64,000 nucleotides of DNA, from the NCBI RefSeq assembly GCF_902167145.1, contig NC_050098.1, positions 14,776,501-14,840,500 of the forward strand. The letters run 5' to 3'. The stretch comes from Zea mays (Eukaryota; Streptophyta; Magnoliopsida; Poales; Poaceae). The stretch's first letter is position 1. Every line of letters begins with the position of its first letter. The notes below the pieces were generated by a model, which was not told the origin of the DNA, searched no databases, and saw nothing but the letters and a program-made list of their open reading frames with translations. The translations under genes were made by a program, and so were the position numbers. Below are positions 47,601 through 58,358 of the stretch, piece by piece.

Positions 47601-47884
47601 CCTACATTAGTAAAAAGACAGTTGTAGCCCATTTGACATAATTGTGAAACAGAAAGCAAGTTGTAATCTAAAGAATCAACAAGAAAAACATTGGAAATAG
47701 AATGGTCAGGAGATATAGCAATTTTACCAAGTCCTTTGACCAAACCTTGATTTCCATCCCCGAATGTGATAGCTCGTTGGGGATCTTGGTTTTTCTCATA
47801 TGAGGAGAACATCCTTTTCTCCCCGGTCATGTGGTTTGTGCACCCGCTGTCGAGTATCCAACTTGAGCCCCCGGATGCATAAAC
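44639..47884 (-). CDS. Opie-like pol: protease, integrase, reverse transcriptase, RNase H
   Basis: The open frame runs from 47884 (just after a TAG) to 44639, 1081 codons; the first ATG in frame is at 47830. Domain order is copia-type: protease ([13 protein letters not shown]), pre-integrase HHCC region ([29 protein letters not shown]), integrase core ([36 protein letters not shown]), reverse transcriptase ([38 protein letters not shown] YVDD site) and RNase H ([21 protein letters not shown]), ending at [19 protein letters not shown]. No internal stop. Starting at the ATG would lose the protease active site, so the true start is probably made by splicing at the AG at 47885-47886. Confidence 0.93.
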   Translation of the reverse strand, partial: VYASGGSSWILDSGCTNHMTGEKRMFSSYEKNQDPQRAITFGDGNQGLVKGLGKIAISPDHSISNVFLVDSLDYNLLSVSQLCQMGYNCLFTNVGVTVFRRSDDSIAFKGVLEGQLFLVDFDRAELDTCLIAKTNMGWLWHRRLAHVGMKNLHKLLKGEHILGLTNVHFEKDRICSACQAGKQVGVHHPHKNIMTTDRPLELLHMDLFGPIAYISIGGSKYCLVIVDDYSRFTWVFFLQEKSQTQETLKGFLRRAQNEFGLRIKKIRSDNGTEFKNSQIEGFLEEEGIKHEFSSPYTPQQNGVVERKNRTLLDMARTMLDEYKTPDRFWAEAVNTACYAINRLYLHRILKKTSYELLTSKKPNISYFRVFGSKCFILVKRGRKSKFAPKTVEGFLLGYDSNTRAYRVFNKSSGLVEVSCDVVFDETNGSQVEQVDLDEIGEEQAPCIALRNMSIGDVCPKESEEPPHAQDQPSSSKQASPPTQNEDEAQVDEGQNQEDEPPQDNGNDQGGDANDQEKEDDEEQRPPHPRVHQAIQRDHPVDTILGDIHKGVTTRSRVAHFCEHYSFVSSIEPHRVEEALQDSDWVVAMQEELNNFTRNEVWHLVPRPNQNVVGTKWVFRNKQDEHGVVTRNKARLVAKGYSQVEGLDFGETYAPVARLESIRILLAYATYHGFKLYQMDVKSAFLNGPIKEEVYVEQPPGFEDSEYPNHVYRLSKALYGLKQAPRAWYECLRDFLIANGFKVGKADPTLFTKTLENDLFVCQIYVDDIIFGSTNESTCEEFSRIMTQKFEMSMMGELKYFLGFQVKQLQEGTFICQTKYTQDILTKFGMKDAKPIKTPMGTNGHLDLDTGGKSVDQKVYRSMIGSLLYLCASRPDIMLSVCMCARFQSDPKESHLTAVKQILRYLAYTPKFGLWYPRGSTFDLIGFSDADWAGCKINRKSTSGTCQFLGRSLVSWASKKQNSVALSTAEAEYIAAGHCCAQLLWMRQTLRDYGYKLTKVPLLCDNESAIKMADNPVEHSRTKHIAIRYHFLRDHQQKGDIEISYINTKDQLADIFTKPLDEQSFTRLRHELNILDSRNFFC

Positions 47885-47897
47885 CTACAAAACAATT

Positions 47898-50591
47898 TTA
47901 GTTCTTGACTTTAGGTACCCAAACGGTTTTGGGTCCTTTGGCATTAGACACAAGAATTTTGGGTACCCAAACACAAGTCTTGGAACCCTTGTGTTTGCCC
48001 CCAACAAACTTGGCAACTACTTTGCCGGATTTGTTAGTAAGCACATAAGAAGCATCAAAAGTTTTAAATGAAATGGCATGATCATTTGATGCATTAGGAG
48101 TTTTCTTTCTAGGCAACTTGGCACGGGTTGGTTGCCTAGAGCTAGATGTCTCACCCTTATACATAAAAGCATGATTAGGGCCAGAGTGAGACTTCCTAGA
48201 ATGAATTTTCCTAATTTTGCTCTCGGGATAACCGGCAGGGTACAAAATGTAGCCCTCGTTATCCTGAGGCATGGGAGCCTTGCCCTTAACAAAGTTAGAC
48301 AAGTTCTTAGGAGGGGCTTTAAGTTTGACATTGTCTCCCCTTTGGAAGCCAATGCCATCCTTGATGCCAGGGCGTCTCCCATTATAGAGCATACTTCTAG
48401 CAAATTTAAATTTTTCATTTTCTAAGTTATGCTCGGCAATCTTAGCATCTAATTTTGCTATGTGATCATTTTGTTGTTTAATTAACGACATGTGATCATG
48501 AATAGCATTAACATCAACGTCTCTACATCTAGTGCAAATAGAAACATGCTCAACAATAGATGTAGAGGGTTTGCAAGATTTAAGTTCTACAACCTTAGCA
48601 TGCAACATTTCATTCTTAGTTCTAAGGTCGGAAATGGTAGCATTGCAAACATCAAAATCTTTAGCCTTAGCAATCAAATTTTCATTCTCTAATCTAAGGC
48701 TAGCAAGAGAAATGTTTAATTCTTCAATCCTAGCAAGCAAATTATCATTATTATCTCTAGGATTGGGAGTTGAAACATTACAAACATGAGAATCAACCTT
48801 AGCATTTAAACTAGCATTTTCATTTCTAAGGTTGTCAATTATCTCACGGCAAGTGCTTAGCTCACTAGATAATTTTTCATATTTTTCAACTTGTAAAGCG
48901 TAAGCATTTTTAACCTTAACATGTTTCTTGTTTTCCTTAATAAGGAGGTCCTCTTGTGAATCCAAAAGGTCATCCTTTTCATGAATAGCACTAACCAATT
49001 CATTCAATTTTTCCTTTTGAGCTATGTTAAGGTTGGCAAAAAGGGAACGCAGATTATCTTCCTCATCACTAGCATTGTCATCACTAGAGGATTCATATTT
49101 AGTGGAGGATTTAGATTTAACCTTCTTTTTGCCGTCCTTTGCCATGAGGCACTTGTGGCCGACGTTGGGGAAGAGAAGCCCCTTGGTGACGGCGATGTTG
49201 GCGGCGTCCTCGTCGTCGGAGGAGTCGCTTGAGCTCTCGTCGGAGTCCCATTCGCGACAAACATGGGCATCGCCGCCCTTCTTCTTGTGATACCTCTTCT
49301 TCTCCTTTCTTCTCCCCTTCTTGTCGTCGCCTCGGTCACTGTCACTAGATATAGGACATTTAGCAATAAAATGACCGGACTTACCACACTTGTAGCAAAC
49401 CTTCTTGGAGCGGGACTTGTAATCCTTCCCCCTCCTTTGCTTGAGGATTTGGCGGAAGCTCTTGATGACGAGCGCCATTTCCTCATTGTCGAGCTTGGAG
49501 GCGTCTATGGGTTGTCGACTTGGTGTAGACTCCTCCTTCTTCTCCTCCGTTGCCTTGAATGCAACGGGTTGAGCTTCGGATGTGGTGGCATCATCAAGCT
49601 CGTTGATCTTCCTCGAGCCTTCGATCATGCACTCAAAACTTACAAAATTCCCGATAACTTCCTCGGGGGTCATTTTAGTATATCTAGGATTACCACGAAT
49701 TAATTGAACTTGAGTAGGGTTAAGGAAAATAAGTGATCTTAGAATAACCTTAACCACCTCGTGGTCATCCCACTTTACGCTCCCGAGGTTGCGTGCTTGG
49801 TTCACCAAGGTCTTGAGCCGATTGTACATGTGTTGTGGCTCCTCCCCTTTGCGAAGCCGGAACCGACCGAGCTCCCCCTCAATCGTTTCCCGCTTGGTGA
49901 TCTTGGTGAGCTCATCACCTTCATGCGCGGTTTTGAGTAAATCCCAAATCTCCTTTGCGTTCTTCAACCCTTGAACTTTGTTATACTCCTCTCTACTCAA
50001 AGAGGCTAGGAGTATTGTTGTTGCTTGAGAGTTGAAGTGCTCGATTTGGGCTACCTCATCCTCATCATAGTTCTCATCCCCTACGGATGGTACCTGCGCA
50101 CCAAACTCAACAACATCCCATATGCTTTTGTGGAGCGAGGTTAGATGAAATCGCATTAAATCGCTCCACCTAGCGTAATCTTCACCATCAAAAGTTGGTG
50201 GTTTGCCTAATGGGACGGAAAGTAAAGGTGTATGTTTGGAAATGCGAGGATAGCGTAGGGGGATCTTACTATACTTCTTGCGCTCTTGGCGCTTAGAAGT
50301 GACGGAGGGCGCATCGGAGTCGGAGGTAGAAGTTGATGAAGTGTCGGTCTCGTAGTAGACCACCTTCCTCATCCTCTTGTGCTTGTCGCCTTTCCGATGC
50401 GGCTTGTGGGAAGAAGATTTTTCCTTCTTCTCTTGGTGGTGAGAAGAGGAAGCCTTTTTCTCCTTCCGTTTGGAGGAGTCCTTCTTCTTCTCCTTCCTCT
50501 TGGTGCGGGACTCTTCCGATGAAGTGCTCCCATGGCTTGTAGTGGGCTTTTCGCCGGTCTCCATCTCCTTCTTGGCGTGATCTCCCGACAT
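47898..50591 (-). CDS. Opie-like gag polyprotein
   Basis: 897 aa from the ATG at 50591 (MSGDHAKKEMETGEK), 34 bp inside the PBS. It has a basic, Lys/Ser-rich N-terminus, a capsid-like region (PLGKPPTFDGEDYARWSDLM, SREEYNKVQGLKNAKEIWDL, EGELGRFRLRKGEEPQHMYN), a CCHC zinc knuckle (VCYKCGKSGHFIAKCP), an acidic Ser-rich stretch, coiled-coil-like segments, and a basic C-terminal part ending VPKVKN. The large size with a long C-terminal extension after the knuckle is typical of Sireviruses. Intact; it forms the virus-like particle and packages the element RNA. Confidence 0.92.
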   Translation of the reverse strand: MSGDHAKKEMETGEKPTTSHGSTSSEESRTKRKEKKKDSSKRKEKKASSSHHQEKKEKSSSHKPHRKGDKHKRMRKVVYYETDTSSTSTSDSDAPSVTSKRQERKKYSKIPLRYPRISKHTPLLSVPLGKPPTFDGEDYARWSDLMRFHLTSLHKSIWDVVEFGAQVPSVGDENYDEDEVAQIEHFNSQATTILLASLSREEYNKVQGLKNAKEIWDLLKTAHEGDELTKITKRETIEGELGRFRLRKGEEPQHMYNRLKTLVNQARNLGSVKWDDHEVVKVILRSLIFLNPTQVQLIRGNPRYTKMTPEEVIGNFVSFECMIEGSRKINELDDATTSEAQPVAFKATEEKKEESTPSRQPIDASKLDNEEMALVIKSFRQILKQRRGKDYKSRSKKVCYKCGKSGHFIAKCPISSDSDRGDDKKGRRKEKKRYHKKKGGDAHVCREWDSDESSSDSSDDEDAANIAVTKGLLFPNVGHKCLMAKDGKKKVKSKSSTKYESSSDDNASDEEDNLRSLFANLNIAQKEKLNELVSAIHEKDDLLDSQEDLLIKENKKHVKVKNAYALQVEKYEKLSSELSTCREIIDNLRNENASLNAKVDSHVCNVSTPNPRDNNDNLLARIEELNISLASLRLENENLIAKAKDFDVCNATISDLRTKNEMLHAKVVELKSCKPSTSIVEHVSICTRCRDVDVNAIHDHMSLIKQQNDHIAKLDAKIAEHNLENEKFKFARSMLYNGRRPGIKDGIGFQRGDNVKLKAPPKNLSNFVKGKAPMPQDNEGYILYPAGYPESKIRKIHSRKSHSGPNHAFMYKGETSSSRQPTRAKLPRKKTPNASNDHAISFKTFDASYVLTNKSGKVVAKFVGGKHKGSKTCVWVPKILVSNAKGPKTVWVPKVKN

Positions 50592-50625
50592 CACTTCGAG
50601 CGGTTAGGCTCTAATGAAGCACCGG

Positions 50626-50637
50626 GCTCTGATACCA
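50626..50637 (-). other. Primer-binding site (initiator Met tRNA)
   Basis: Minus strand TGGTATCAGAGC, two bases inside the 5' LTR edge at 50640. It is the standard copia PBS and confirms the orientation. Confidence 0.9.
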
Positions 50638-50639
50638 AT

Positions 50640-51959
50640 TGATAGTCGCCTAGAGGGGGGGTGAATAGGGCGAAACTGAAATTTACAAATATAAACACAA
50701 CTACAAGCCGGGTTAGCGTTAGAAATATAAACGAGTCCGAGAGAGAGAGAGAGAGGGCGCAAAACAAATCCCAAGCGAATAAGCAAGTGAGACACGGAGA
50801 TTTGTTTTACCGAGGTTCGGTTCTTGCAAACCTACTCCCCGTTGAGGAGGCCACAAAGGCCGGGTCTCTTTCAACCCTTCCCTCTCTCAAACGGTCCCTC
50901 GGACCGAGTGAGCTTCTTCTTCTCAAATCAAAGCCGGGAACAAAACTTTCCCCGCAAGGGCCACCACACAATTGGTGCCTTTTGCCTTGATTACAATGGA
51001 GTTGTGATCTCAAGAACAAATGAGAAAGAAAAGAAGCAATCCAAGCGCAAGAGCTCAAATGAACACGGCAAATCACTCTCACTAGTCACTAGGGCTTTGT
51101 GTGGAATTGGAGAGGATTTGATCTCTTTAGTGTGTCTAGAATTGAATGCTAGAGCTCTTGTAGTAGTTGAGAAGTGGAAAACTTGGATGCAATGAATGGT
51201 GGGGTGGTTGGGGTATTTATAGCCCCAACCACCAAATGTGGCCGTTGGTGGAGCTGTCTGTTCGATGGCGCACCGGACAGTCCGGTGCACACCGGACAGT
51301 CCGGTGCCACCTGCCACGTCATCACTGCCGTTGGATTCTGACCGTTGGAGCTTCTGACTTGTGGGCCCGCCTGGGTGTCCGGTGCACACCGGACATGTAC
51401 TGTTTGCTGTCCGGTGTGCCAGCATGGGCGAGCCTGCCCTCTGCGCGCGCAGAGCGCGCATTAAATGCGCGGCAGAGAGCCGTTGGCGCGGAGAAGACCG
51501 TTGCTCCGGAGGCGCACCGGACAGTCCGGTGCACACCGGACAGTCCGGTGAATTTTAGTGGACTAGCCGTTGGAGTTTCCCGAAGCTGGCGAGTTCCTGA
51601 GGCCGCTTCTCCATGGCGCACCGGACACTGTCCGGTGTACACCGGACAGTCCGGTGAATTATAGCGCGAGTGCCTCTGGAAATTCCCGAAGGTGGCGAGT
51701 TTGAGTCTGAGTCCCCCTGGTGCACCGGACATGTCCGGTGGCACACCGGACAGTCCGGTGCGCCAGACCAGGGGTGCCTTCGGTTGCCCCTTTGCTCCTT
51801 TATTGAATCCAAAACTTGGTCTTTTTATTGGCTGAGGGTGAACCTTTTACACCTGTATAATCTACACACTTGGGCAAACTAGTTAGTCCAATTATTTGTG
51901 TTGGGCAATTCAACCACCAAAATTATTTAGGAACTAGGTGTAAGCCTAATTCCCTTTCA
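50640..51959 (-). repeat. 5' LTR of the Opie-like element
   Basis: 1320-bp LTR, nearly identical to the one at 42488-43803. Carries the palindrome cluster (about 51271-51767) and the promoter TATA box. Confidence 0.93.
51214..51221 (-). promoter_or_regulatory. TATA box in the 5' LTR
   Basis: TATAAATA on the minus strand, in the context GGGGCTATAAATACCCC, just downstream (in the transcription direction) of the palindromes. The same box is in the 3' LTR at 43058-43065. Confidence 0.65.
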
Positions 51960-51964
51960 CAACC

Positions 51965-52373
51965 CAAATCAACCTATCCACTAACATCCTTGCCCACTGC
52001 ATGTCTTGCTCTAGGCATGGCAACTTTATACGCTTGTGTCCTCGTCCACTAGTCTGCACAGTACTCTAGTACATCACTATGCCCCAACACTGAGGAGAAT
52101 GGTACCAAGAAGATGAAATGGAAGAGGAGGAAGAAGGAGAGTAGGTAGGTTTGAGCAGAGAGAAGAGGGTGGTTTGGAGGGCGAGAAGACAAGAGGGCGG
52201 TTTGTGAGAGGAAAGAAGGTGCCTAAGGGAGAGATAGAAATGATACACTAGTCTAAGTACGATCATTGAAATAATCTACTAGCTTGGATCACACCACATG
52301 GCTAAAGTTTAACTAGCATATTTTTAAGTGGAGCTAATAACCCATCAGGATAGTGATGATTTTTGCATAATTG
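51965..52373. other. Unassigned sequence right of the Opie-like element
   Basis: No supported coding frame and no clear repeat ends. Confidence 0.45.
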
Positions 52374-52890
52374 CTATGCATTAGGGCTGAGATGATCTTC
52401 TTTACAATGTCCACTAGAATTAAGCTCATTGATAATTAAGTTCAACAAAGAGTACATATCTATAACAAGCTCATTTTCCTTCATTCTAAAACAAACATAA
52501 TTTTGTTTAGCTAGGCAATATTTTTGCTCACCGACACTATTTGTACCATTATGAAGCTCATGCAGTTTTAACCAAAATTTATTTGCTTCTACTAGAGTGA
52601 ACACTTAGGTAAAATGTTTATCTAAATGATTCAAACAAGCAATTTTTAGTTCTTGCATTTAGATGAATTTATTTTTCATCACTTGTTGTGGGTTTGTCAG
52701 GATTCTTTAGAGGTTTCATCCCATCACAAGTAGCTCTCCAAATACCGAGATCAACAACTTATAAGTAGCAAACCATTTTTGCACTCTAATAGGAAAAGTT
52801 AGTGCCATCAAAGTGTGCAGGTCTAGAGGTATCTATCCTTCCCACTCAAAATAACTGTGGTGAAGGCAAATGTCCAAATTGAGTCAACGA
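52374..52890 (-). mobile_element. Copia gag (UBN2-type) remnant
   Basis: Minus-strand frame with VEANKFWLKLHELHNGTNSV, EQKYCLAKQNYVCFRMKENE and DMYSLLNLIINELNS, the gag pattern of copia elements (UBN2/DUF4219 group). A decayed start LPFPEWEG lies near 52840. A degenerate PBS (GCTCTAATGCCA on the plus strand, 52889-52900) separates it from an LTR-like region to the right. Truncated after gag. Confidence 0.7.
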
Positions 52891-53011
52891 GCTCTAATGC
52901 CATTTGAAGTGACCATAACATCTAGGAGGGGTGAATTATAAAACTTTAAAACAACTTATAACTATGTCATCTAATTTTCACCTAGTCAAAATGTACAGAA
53001 GAAAAGTAATC

Positions 53012-53014
<3 letters not shown>

Positions 53015-53062
<48 letters not shown>
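53015..53062. repeat. (AT)24 microsatellite
   Basis: Uninterrupted dinucleotide run of 48 bp, likely polymorphic. Confidence 0.97.
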
Positions 53063-53065
<3 letters not shown>

Positions 53066-53505
53066 ACTATGGTTTTGCTAGGTGTATTGCTATGTCTACC
53101 ACAAAAGAGTTATACAATCTAGGTTCAAATCCTATCAACTAGTCTATCAAAATAAGGTAGGAAAGTAAGCACACAACCAAGACACATGGTTTAAATACAT
53201 AAGCTAAAGGGAGGTAGAGATTGCAAACTCTTGCTGATGACTCGGATATTTTTACTGAGGCATCAAGGAGCTTACGACTCTCCTAGTCCTAGTTAGACCC
53301 CCTCGAAAGTGACAAGCTCCCAATGAGGTAACTCTATGTATAGCCCATGGTCCATGGACCTTCCCCATGTGCAAGCGGGTCTTTGAGATGGCCTCTCCTA
53401 GATCGCTCCTGTACATCTTCACTATCAAGCTTTTGTCTGAAACACTATGGACCTTGTTTCATCTAGCATATTGATGGTGCTCACCTGAGAAACAAAGTTG
53501 GTGTA

Positions 53506-54130
53506 TGTGGGGGATATATATCCCATGGGTCCTCATGAGCACTAAAACATGTCATGGGCCACCTGATGGGCTTTCTTCTGAGTCACCTTGTGGGATGGAC
53601 CAACAAGATATAGCCAAGAGCTTGAGATAAGCTAATGGAGAACGACGTCTGAGTTAAGCACCATCAAAGCCTGGATGTGTCGGATGATGCATTTGCAAAC
53701 ACCTGAAGGGCTTGGCATTCGTCGATAACTCAGGCGGTTAGGCAATGAAGGCTCCGTATATGCAGTGACATGATCTGAGGCAAAGAAGGAGATAAGCCAG
53801 TAGATAGTAATCGCGACTTGTAATGGGATAACTCTCGAGTATATAAGGCCGAGAGGGACCCCTACCATTTCATCTCTCATCACCCACAACTTCAGCTCAC
53901 CCTCACCCACAATCCGCAGCTTGTAATCCTTGTACTTCGAAGATCAATATAAAACCCTCCAACAGGAAGTAGGGTGTTACACAATTCTAAGCGGCCTAAA
54001 CCTATATAAGTCTGCGAGTAATTCCAGCGTGCTTCTGCATGAACCATCGAGACGCGATCGACGACGTCGTCCTACCCAAAAATATCACGTGGGTAACCTT
54101 GTGGTGCGGGTCGGGTCACAAACACCGATA
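53506..54130 (+). repeat. Solo LTR, 625 bp, with target duplication
   Basis: Begins TGTGGGGGATATATATCCC and ends ACAAACACCGATA (the last bases probably mutated from CACCGACA). Flanked by GTGTA on both sides (53501-53505 and 54131-54135). Contains GTATATAAGGCCGAGAGG (promoter-like, about 53839) and AATATAAAACC near 53946. It looks like a gypsy LTR left by recombination between two LTRs. Confidence 0.85.
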
Positions 54131-57100
54131 GTGTAAAGACTACAAGCCCCTTTGAGTACAACAATGGTATGTGCAAGCACCAAGTGCTAAGAAGTGTGCA
54201 AACCTCACTAAACACTAGGCCTAAACCTATAGAGAGTGGATGAGCGGTGTCTAACTACCTAAGCACTTCATAAAGCACCTACACTAATTACCTAATGGTT
54301 CTTTAAGTTCATGTAGTGTCAAGAGCACTAGAGTGGAGTATCAACTCCCTTAGTATGTTCCTTAGACCCTCACACCTCAAATGGCTAGCCAAGGGGTTGT
54401 ATATAGCCCCAAACTTGAAATTAGCCATTGGGCAACACACATCTCATTCTACATAAATTTGGAAATTATGAGGACTTTAACTCAAACTATTTATTTGAAA
54501 TTTGACCATTGATCATCCAATCATTGGGTATTAGAAATTCCTAGGATCTCTTTAAAAATTTGAGGTCTTGTTTTTAACCCTCACACTTTCATATTTTGGG
54601 CATAACTTTTAGTTCCAAACTCCGATAATGATGATCTTGGAATTTTTGGAAAGCTAACAAATAGCTTTATATCTTTGAACTAATACCATATTAATTTGAG
54701 CATATACAAAAACATGATGATGTCATTGATGTAGAGTAAGAGGTAGATGGTGTCGTTGTCGTGCAGATGGATGAACATGGATGTGCTCGACTTGGCCTCG
54801 ACAAGGATGAGGGAGACCAAGTGGGAGTTGAAACAATTATACCAAGCCCTCGGTACCTGCTTGAGGTCATACAGAGAGTGGTTCAGCCTACATATGTCAC
54901 ACCCGAATTTTAGGGGTCTAAAACCCGGGCGCGAAATATTCACCAAGTGTGTTAGGATCAAGTCTTACACATATGATGACTCATGGTACAGAAACGAATG
55001 TCACAACATTAATATATAACGGAGTTCTATACAAAATAATTAAATAATTACATCATACGAAGACAACGATCCAGCAACCAAAGTTGACTGGGAGACGACG
55101 ACCTAGACCTCTGACGATCTCATCACTGCATCCTCCATGCGCCTCATCCTGTGGTACCTATTCTTGACCCGGGGGATGTGAGTACAACAAGGGTGAGCTC
55201 ACATACGTTCATGGCTCAACAAGCTGTGGGGAATAATGTGCATGAACTCACCAAAGGTGGGAGCCCATGTGAAGTGTCAGGCTTACCAAAGGAGATGGTT
55301 AAAGCTGAGCATTGCTTTTAAAGTTAGTCAAATTTTTATTAGCAGTTACTAGGTATAAGTAGATACCAACCCAATTAAATAAGAGATCAAGATTAATAAC
55401 AACACCCACAATACAATGCAAATGACAAATTGGGTTTAATTCCATAAGTTAATCATGTGAGTGTCCGAGTTGCTCATGATCGTAAGCACGACTGATATAC
55501 TAGTTTTACACTCTGCAGAGGTTGCACATCTTTACCCACAAGTCATGTTACCCATCTGCCATGGGGTTGTACGGACCCCATAGACCTCTACCAAGGAAGC
55601 GAGGCAGGGTAGCACTACGAGGCCTTTCCAAAGTTCCACTAGTTCGAGAAAACCCGCTACGAATTCAGGAAGAAGGAAGCATACGAATCCCTCGTCCGAA
55701 AAGATTTACAGACAGTTCGACCCGAGGACCTCCCTATACTCTGCAGCGACGCCTCCCTGCTTGCCCCTACCCGGATAAGGTAATCTCTCCCTAACTTTCC
55801 TAATTATTTGGCCAAGGGCGTCCCATTCCACCCTTGTGGTAGCACTGTTTTCCCGGGTGGTTCTCCATGTTTCAATTAACAGTATGATCTTATCATGAAC
55901 AATAATTAAACAACAACATAATTGGAACATGATCGTAGTAAAACATTAGTTTCCCAAAACCAGGTAGAGCAATAGCAAATCTACCCAATAATTCATCTGT
56001 TTGCAAGGTGGGGGATAAATAATGCTAGGGAAACCTATTAGATCCCATCAAATTAACCTGAGCATGTCACAGTGATTAACAAGAACATTATTAGGAAGAG
56101 AAAAGTGATCAAGGGCACAACTTGCTTGGGACTCGAGATTCTAGGTACCAGGATGATCTTCAAATTCTCGTGACCTCACTGCTATCCGTAGCAATACAAA
56201 CAAACATGGTATAGGAAAAATTAACATCACAACAAACATAGGCACAAACTGCATAATAATATTCTACGCATCGTAACGAGATCCTAGGTTCGAGAACCAC
56301 TAAATTCAGAGTTACAATTAAAGAGTTGTGATTTTCTGAAGATTTAAGTGTTGGATATAAAAGAAACTAAGTCATAATTTTAACCATAGGTTTCATGATA
56401 AAATAAGGTTACTAGATGAAGAACAATATTAATATGAGATTAATGCAACTAGAATGAACCAAAAATGAGTTAAAATGGATTACTTATGAATTAAACAAAG
56501 TTCTGGAATTATTTTTATACACAAAAATTATTTTTTCTGGTCGATTTTATTACTTGAAGTCATATTTGGACTGCGGACATAATTTTACTAAAGGTGCAGG
56601 GCTACTCTACAAAGTTTTGGACCCGGTTGTAGTATTCTTCCCACAGCTAGGGACTGCGGGTTCTATTTCTAAATCTCCCAAGATCTTTTTAGAAAATGTG
56701 ACGGAACGAAAGGGTATGGGCAGATCTGGTTCACCCGATCTGGTTTCTACGACATAGATTAGAACAGGATTTCACGACTGAGGAGTCAACCGGTGCCATT
56801 GATCATGAAACTGACGACCGAGAAACAACCACGCCCTACCGCAACTCTACACCACCCAATACTAATCCTGCGGTGAAGATCAATCTCGCAGAGGTGGTAC
56901 GCGTGGCCTAATCCTAGCCGCACAGTGTGGAAATGATGGTCGGGATATAATGGCGCGAATGGATATACGGGAAACCAATCACACTTGCAGGATCATGATC
57001 GGACAGACCCGCATCGTCCTCCCCCTTGACGCCTCCCTCCTCGCCGCGATAAACAGGGCGGCGTGGCAGCGCCATGACTGCATTGCCCAGTATCGCATTC

Positions 57101-57488
57101 TAGTGGCTGATCCCTTGCGATTATAGGTGCTACACAATGCGGATATCTAGAGAGACAACATCAAGGTGGCTTACCCGTGGTCAGGATAACGGTGAGGCTC
57201 GACCACGGAGCAAGGCGCCACCGTGACGGAGGTACAGCTCCGACGACAAATTCTGGCCCTTTTGCCCTTTCCCACACGAAGTCGCGCCAACACGCCTAAC
57301 CCCGGATGATTCTGATTCTCCGGGACCACCCCCCGAGGTTCAATGGTGACCGGGACCGCTCTTCTTCGGTGGCAGTGCTTTCTCTTTCCCTCTGCTAGCT
57401 TCGGAGCTCTCGACGTCGGCTCTCTATGCTCCAATTCCTCGCCGCACGGCTCAACGCGATGAACGGTGAAGGCATCGTGGCCCCTGCA

Positions 57489-57494
57489 TTTATA
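57489..57494 (-). promoter_or_regulatory. TATA-like box in the 4.2-kb insertion
   Basis: TATAAA on the minus strand (context GGTATAAATGCAGGGGCC), followed in the transcription direction by GC-rich sequence (57171-57480). Confidence 0.35.
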
Positions 57495-57554
57495 CCTTGG
57501 AGCATCGCTTGGATCCCGGCGGCTGTCACGTGATTCACGGGAGCTGTTGCGGGG

Positions 57555-58358
57555 TAGGGGTGGATATCGAGCCAACTCGACTCATTATGGTTCAGCTCGT
57601 TATGGCTCGTTACTGTAAGGAGCTAGCTCGACTCGGCTCGTTATACTAACGAGCTAGACATCTGGCTCGGCTCATTAGGAAGCTCGAGCCAACTTGTTAG
57701 ACTCGCAAGCCACACCACTAAATACAAAGATCTATGTACATAAATATAACGGGAAAAATCATATTTTAAGTGTTTAACACTACAAACCTAAACCTTTATA
57801 ATATTATTATCATATCATCGTCCTAGCTTCTAACTTTTAATATTAAATTAAATAACCAAATATGTATTAACTTATAGATTTACAAATCCTTATTATAATA
57901 AGATAGCAATAAGCATCATTATAAAGCAATTCATCTCCATTCCACAAACATGTAACATTTTATTGCACAACACTAACATCATATGCTGCTAGAAACAAAG
58001 TTCACAAAACCGTAACCAATAATCAAATATTAAATATGAAATGTAGGTATGTAGCCATGCAATAATGCAAATATTTAAGCACATGGCACATCCACACATG
58101 TCTATGTCATAAATCATAACTACGAGAAAACAAGACTATAATAGATGAGACGATACCAACGACTAGACAACCTTGTGTTGTGGCTTGGCTCGTTTGGCTT
58201 GTGAGCTAGCTTACGAGCTAACCCGAGCTGGCTCACTAGAGAACCGAGCTAGAATGCTAGCTTCGCTCGTTACAAAATTAAAACAAGCCAAGTCGAGCCG
58301 AACTACTAACAGCCAAATTGAGCGAGTTATCGAGCTACGGGTATTTCGTCCAACCCTA
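57555..58358. mobile_element. hAT-like non-autonomous element rich in GAGCC motifs
   Basis: Ends TAGGGGTGGATATCGAGCC and, on the other strand, TAGGGTTGGACGAAATACCC. Many subterminal GAGCC/GGCTC and AGCTCG motifs lie in both ends, with an AT-rich middle. An 8-bp duplication is not clean. It is nested in the 4.2-kb insertion. The block at 27926-28140 looks like a relative. Confidence 0.65.

Larger units (their letters stand above)
42488..51959 (-). mobile_element. Opie-like Sirevirus (Ty1/copia), complete, 9472 bp
   Basis: Two LTRs of 1316 and 1320 bp, a perfect 5-bp target duplication CAACC (42483-42487 and 51960-51964), a PBS complementary to initiator-Met tRNA, polypurine tracts, and uninterrupted gag and pol frames. 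Transcription runs right to left. The LTR sequence, CCGGACAGTCCGG palindromes, large gag and repeated PPTs identify the Sirevirus genus. Opie is my family name from recognition. All parts needed for transposition appear intact. Confidence 0.93.
52901..54640 (-). repeat. Degenerate copia LTR, split by a solo LTR
   Basis: LTR-like sequence from the decayed PBS (CATCTAGGAGGGGTGAATTA near 52920) to about 54640 (GTATATAGCCCC near 54401, TATA-like on the plus strand). It is interrupted by the solo LTR at 53506-54130 and contains a TA microsatellite. Boundaries are approximate. Confidence 0.5.

Noticed and set aside
55522..55794. 90-codon plus-strand frame near 55.6 kb
   Set aside because: No recognisable motif and located inside the noncoding LTR-type insertion.
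57171..57575. 134-codon minus-strand frame in the 4.2-kb insertion
   Set aside because: Arg/Pro-rich, GC-driven and without a domain; it lies in probable LTR leader sequence.
57555..58358. Clean 8-bp target duplication for the GAGCC-rich element
   Set aside because: Flanks (TTGCGGGG or TGCGGGGT against TGCGCGAG) match at only about 5 of 8 bases, so I do not claim a duplication.
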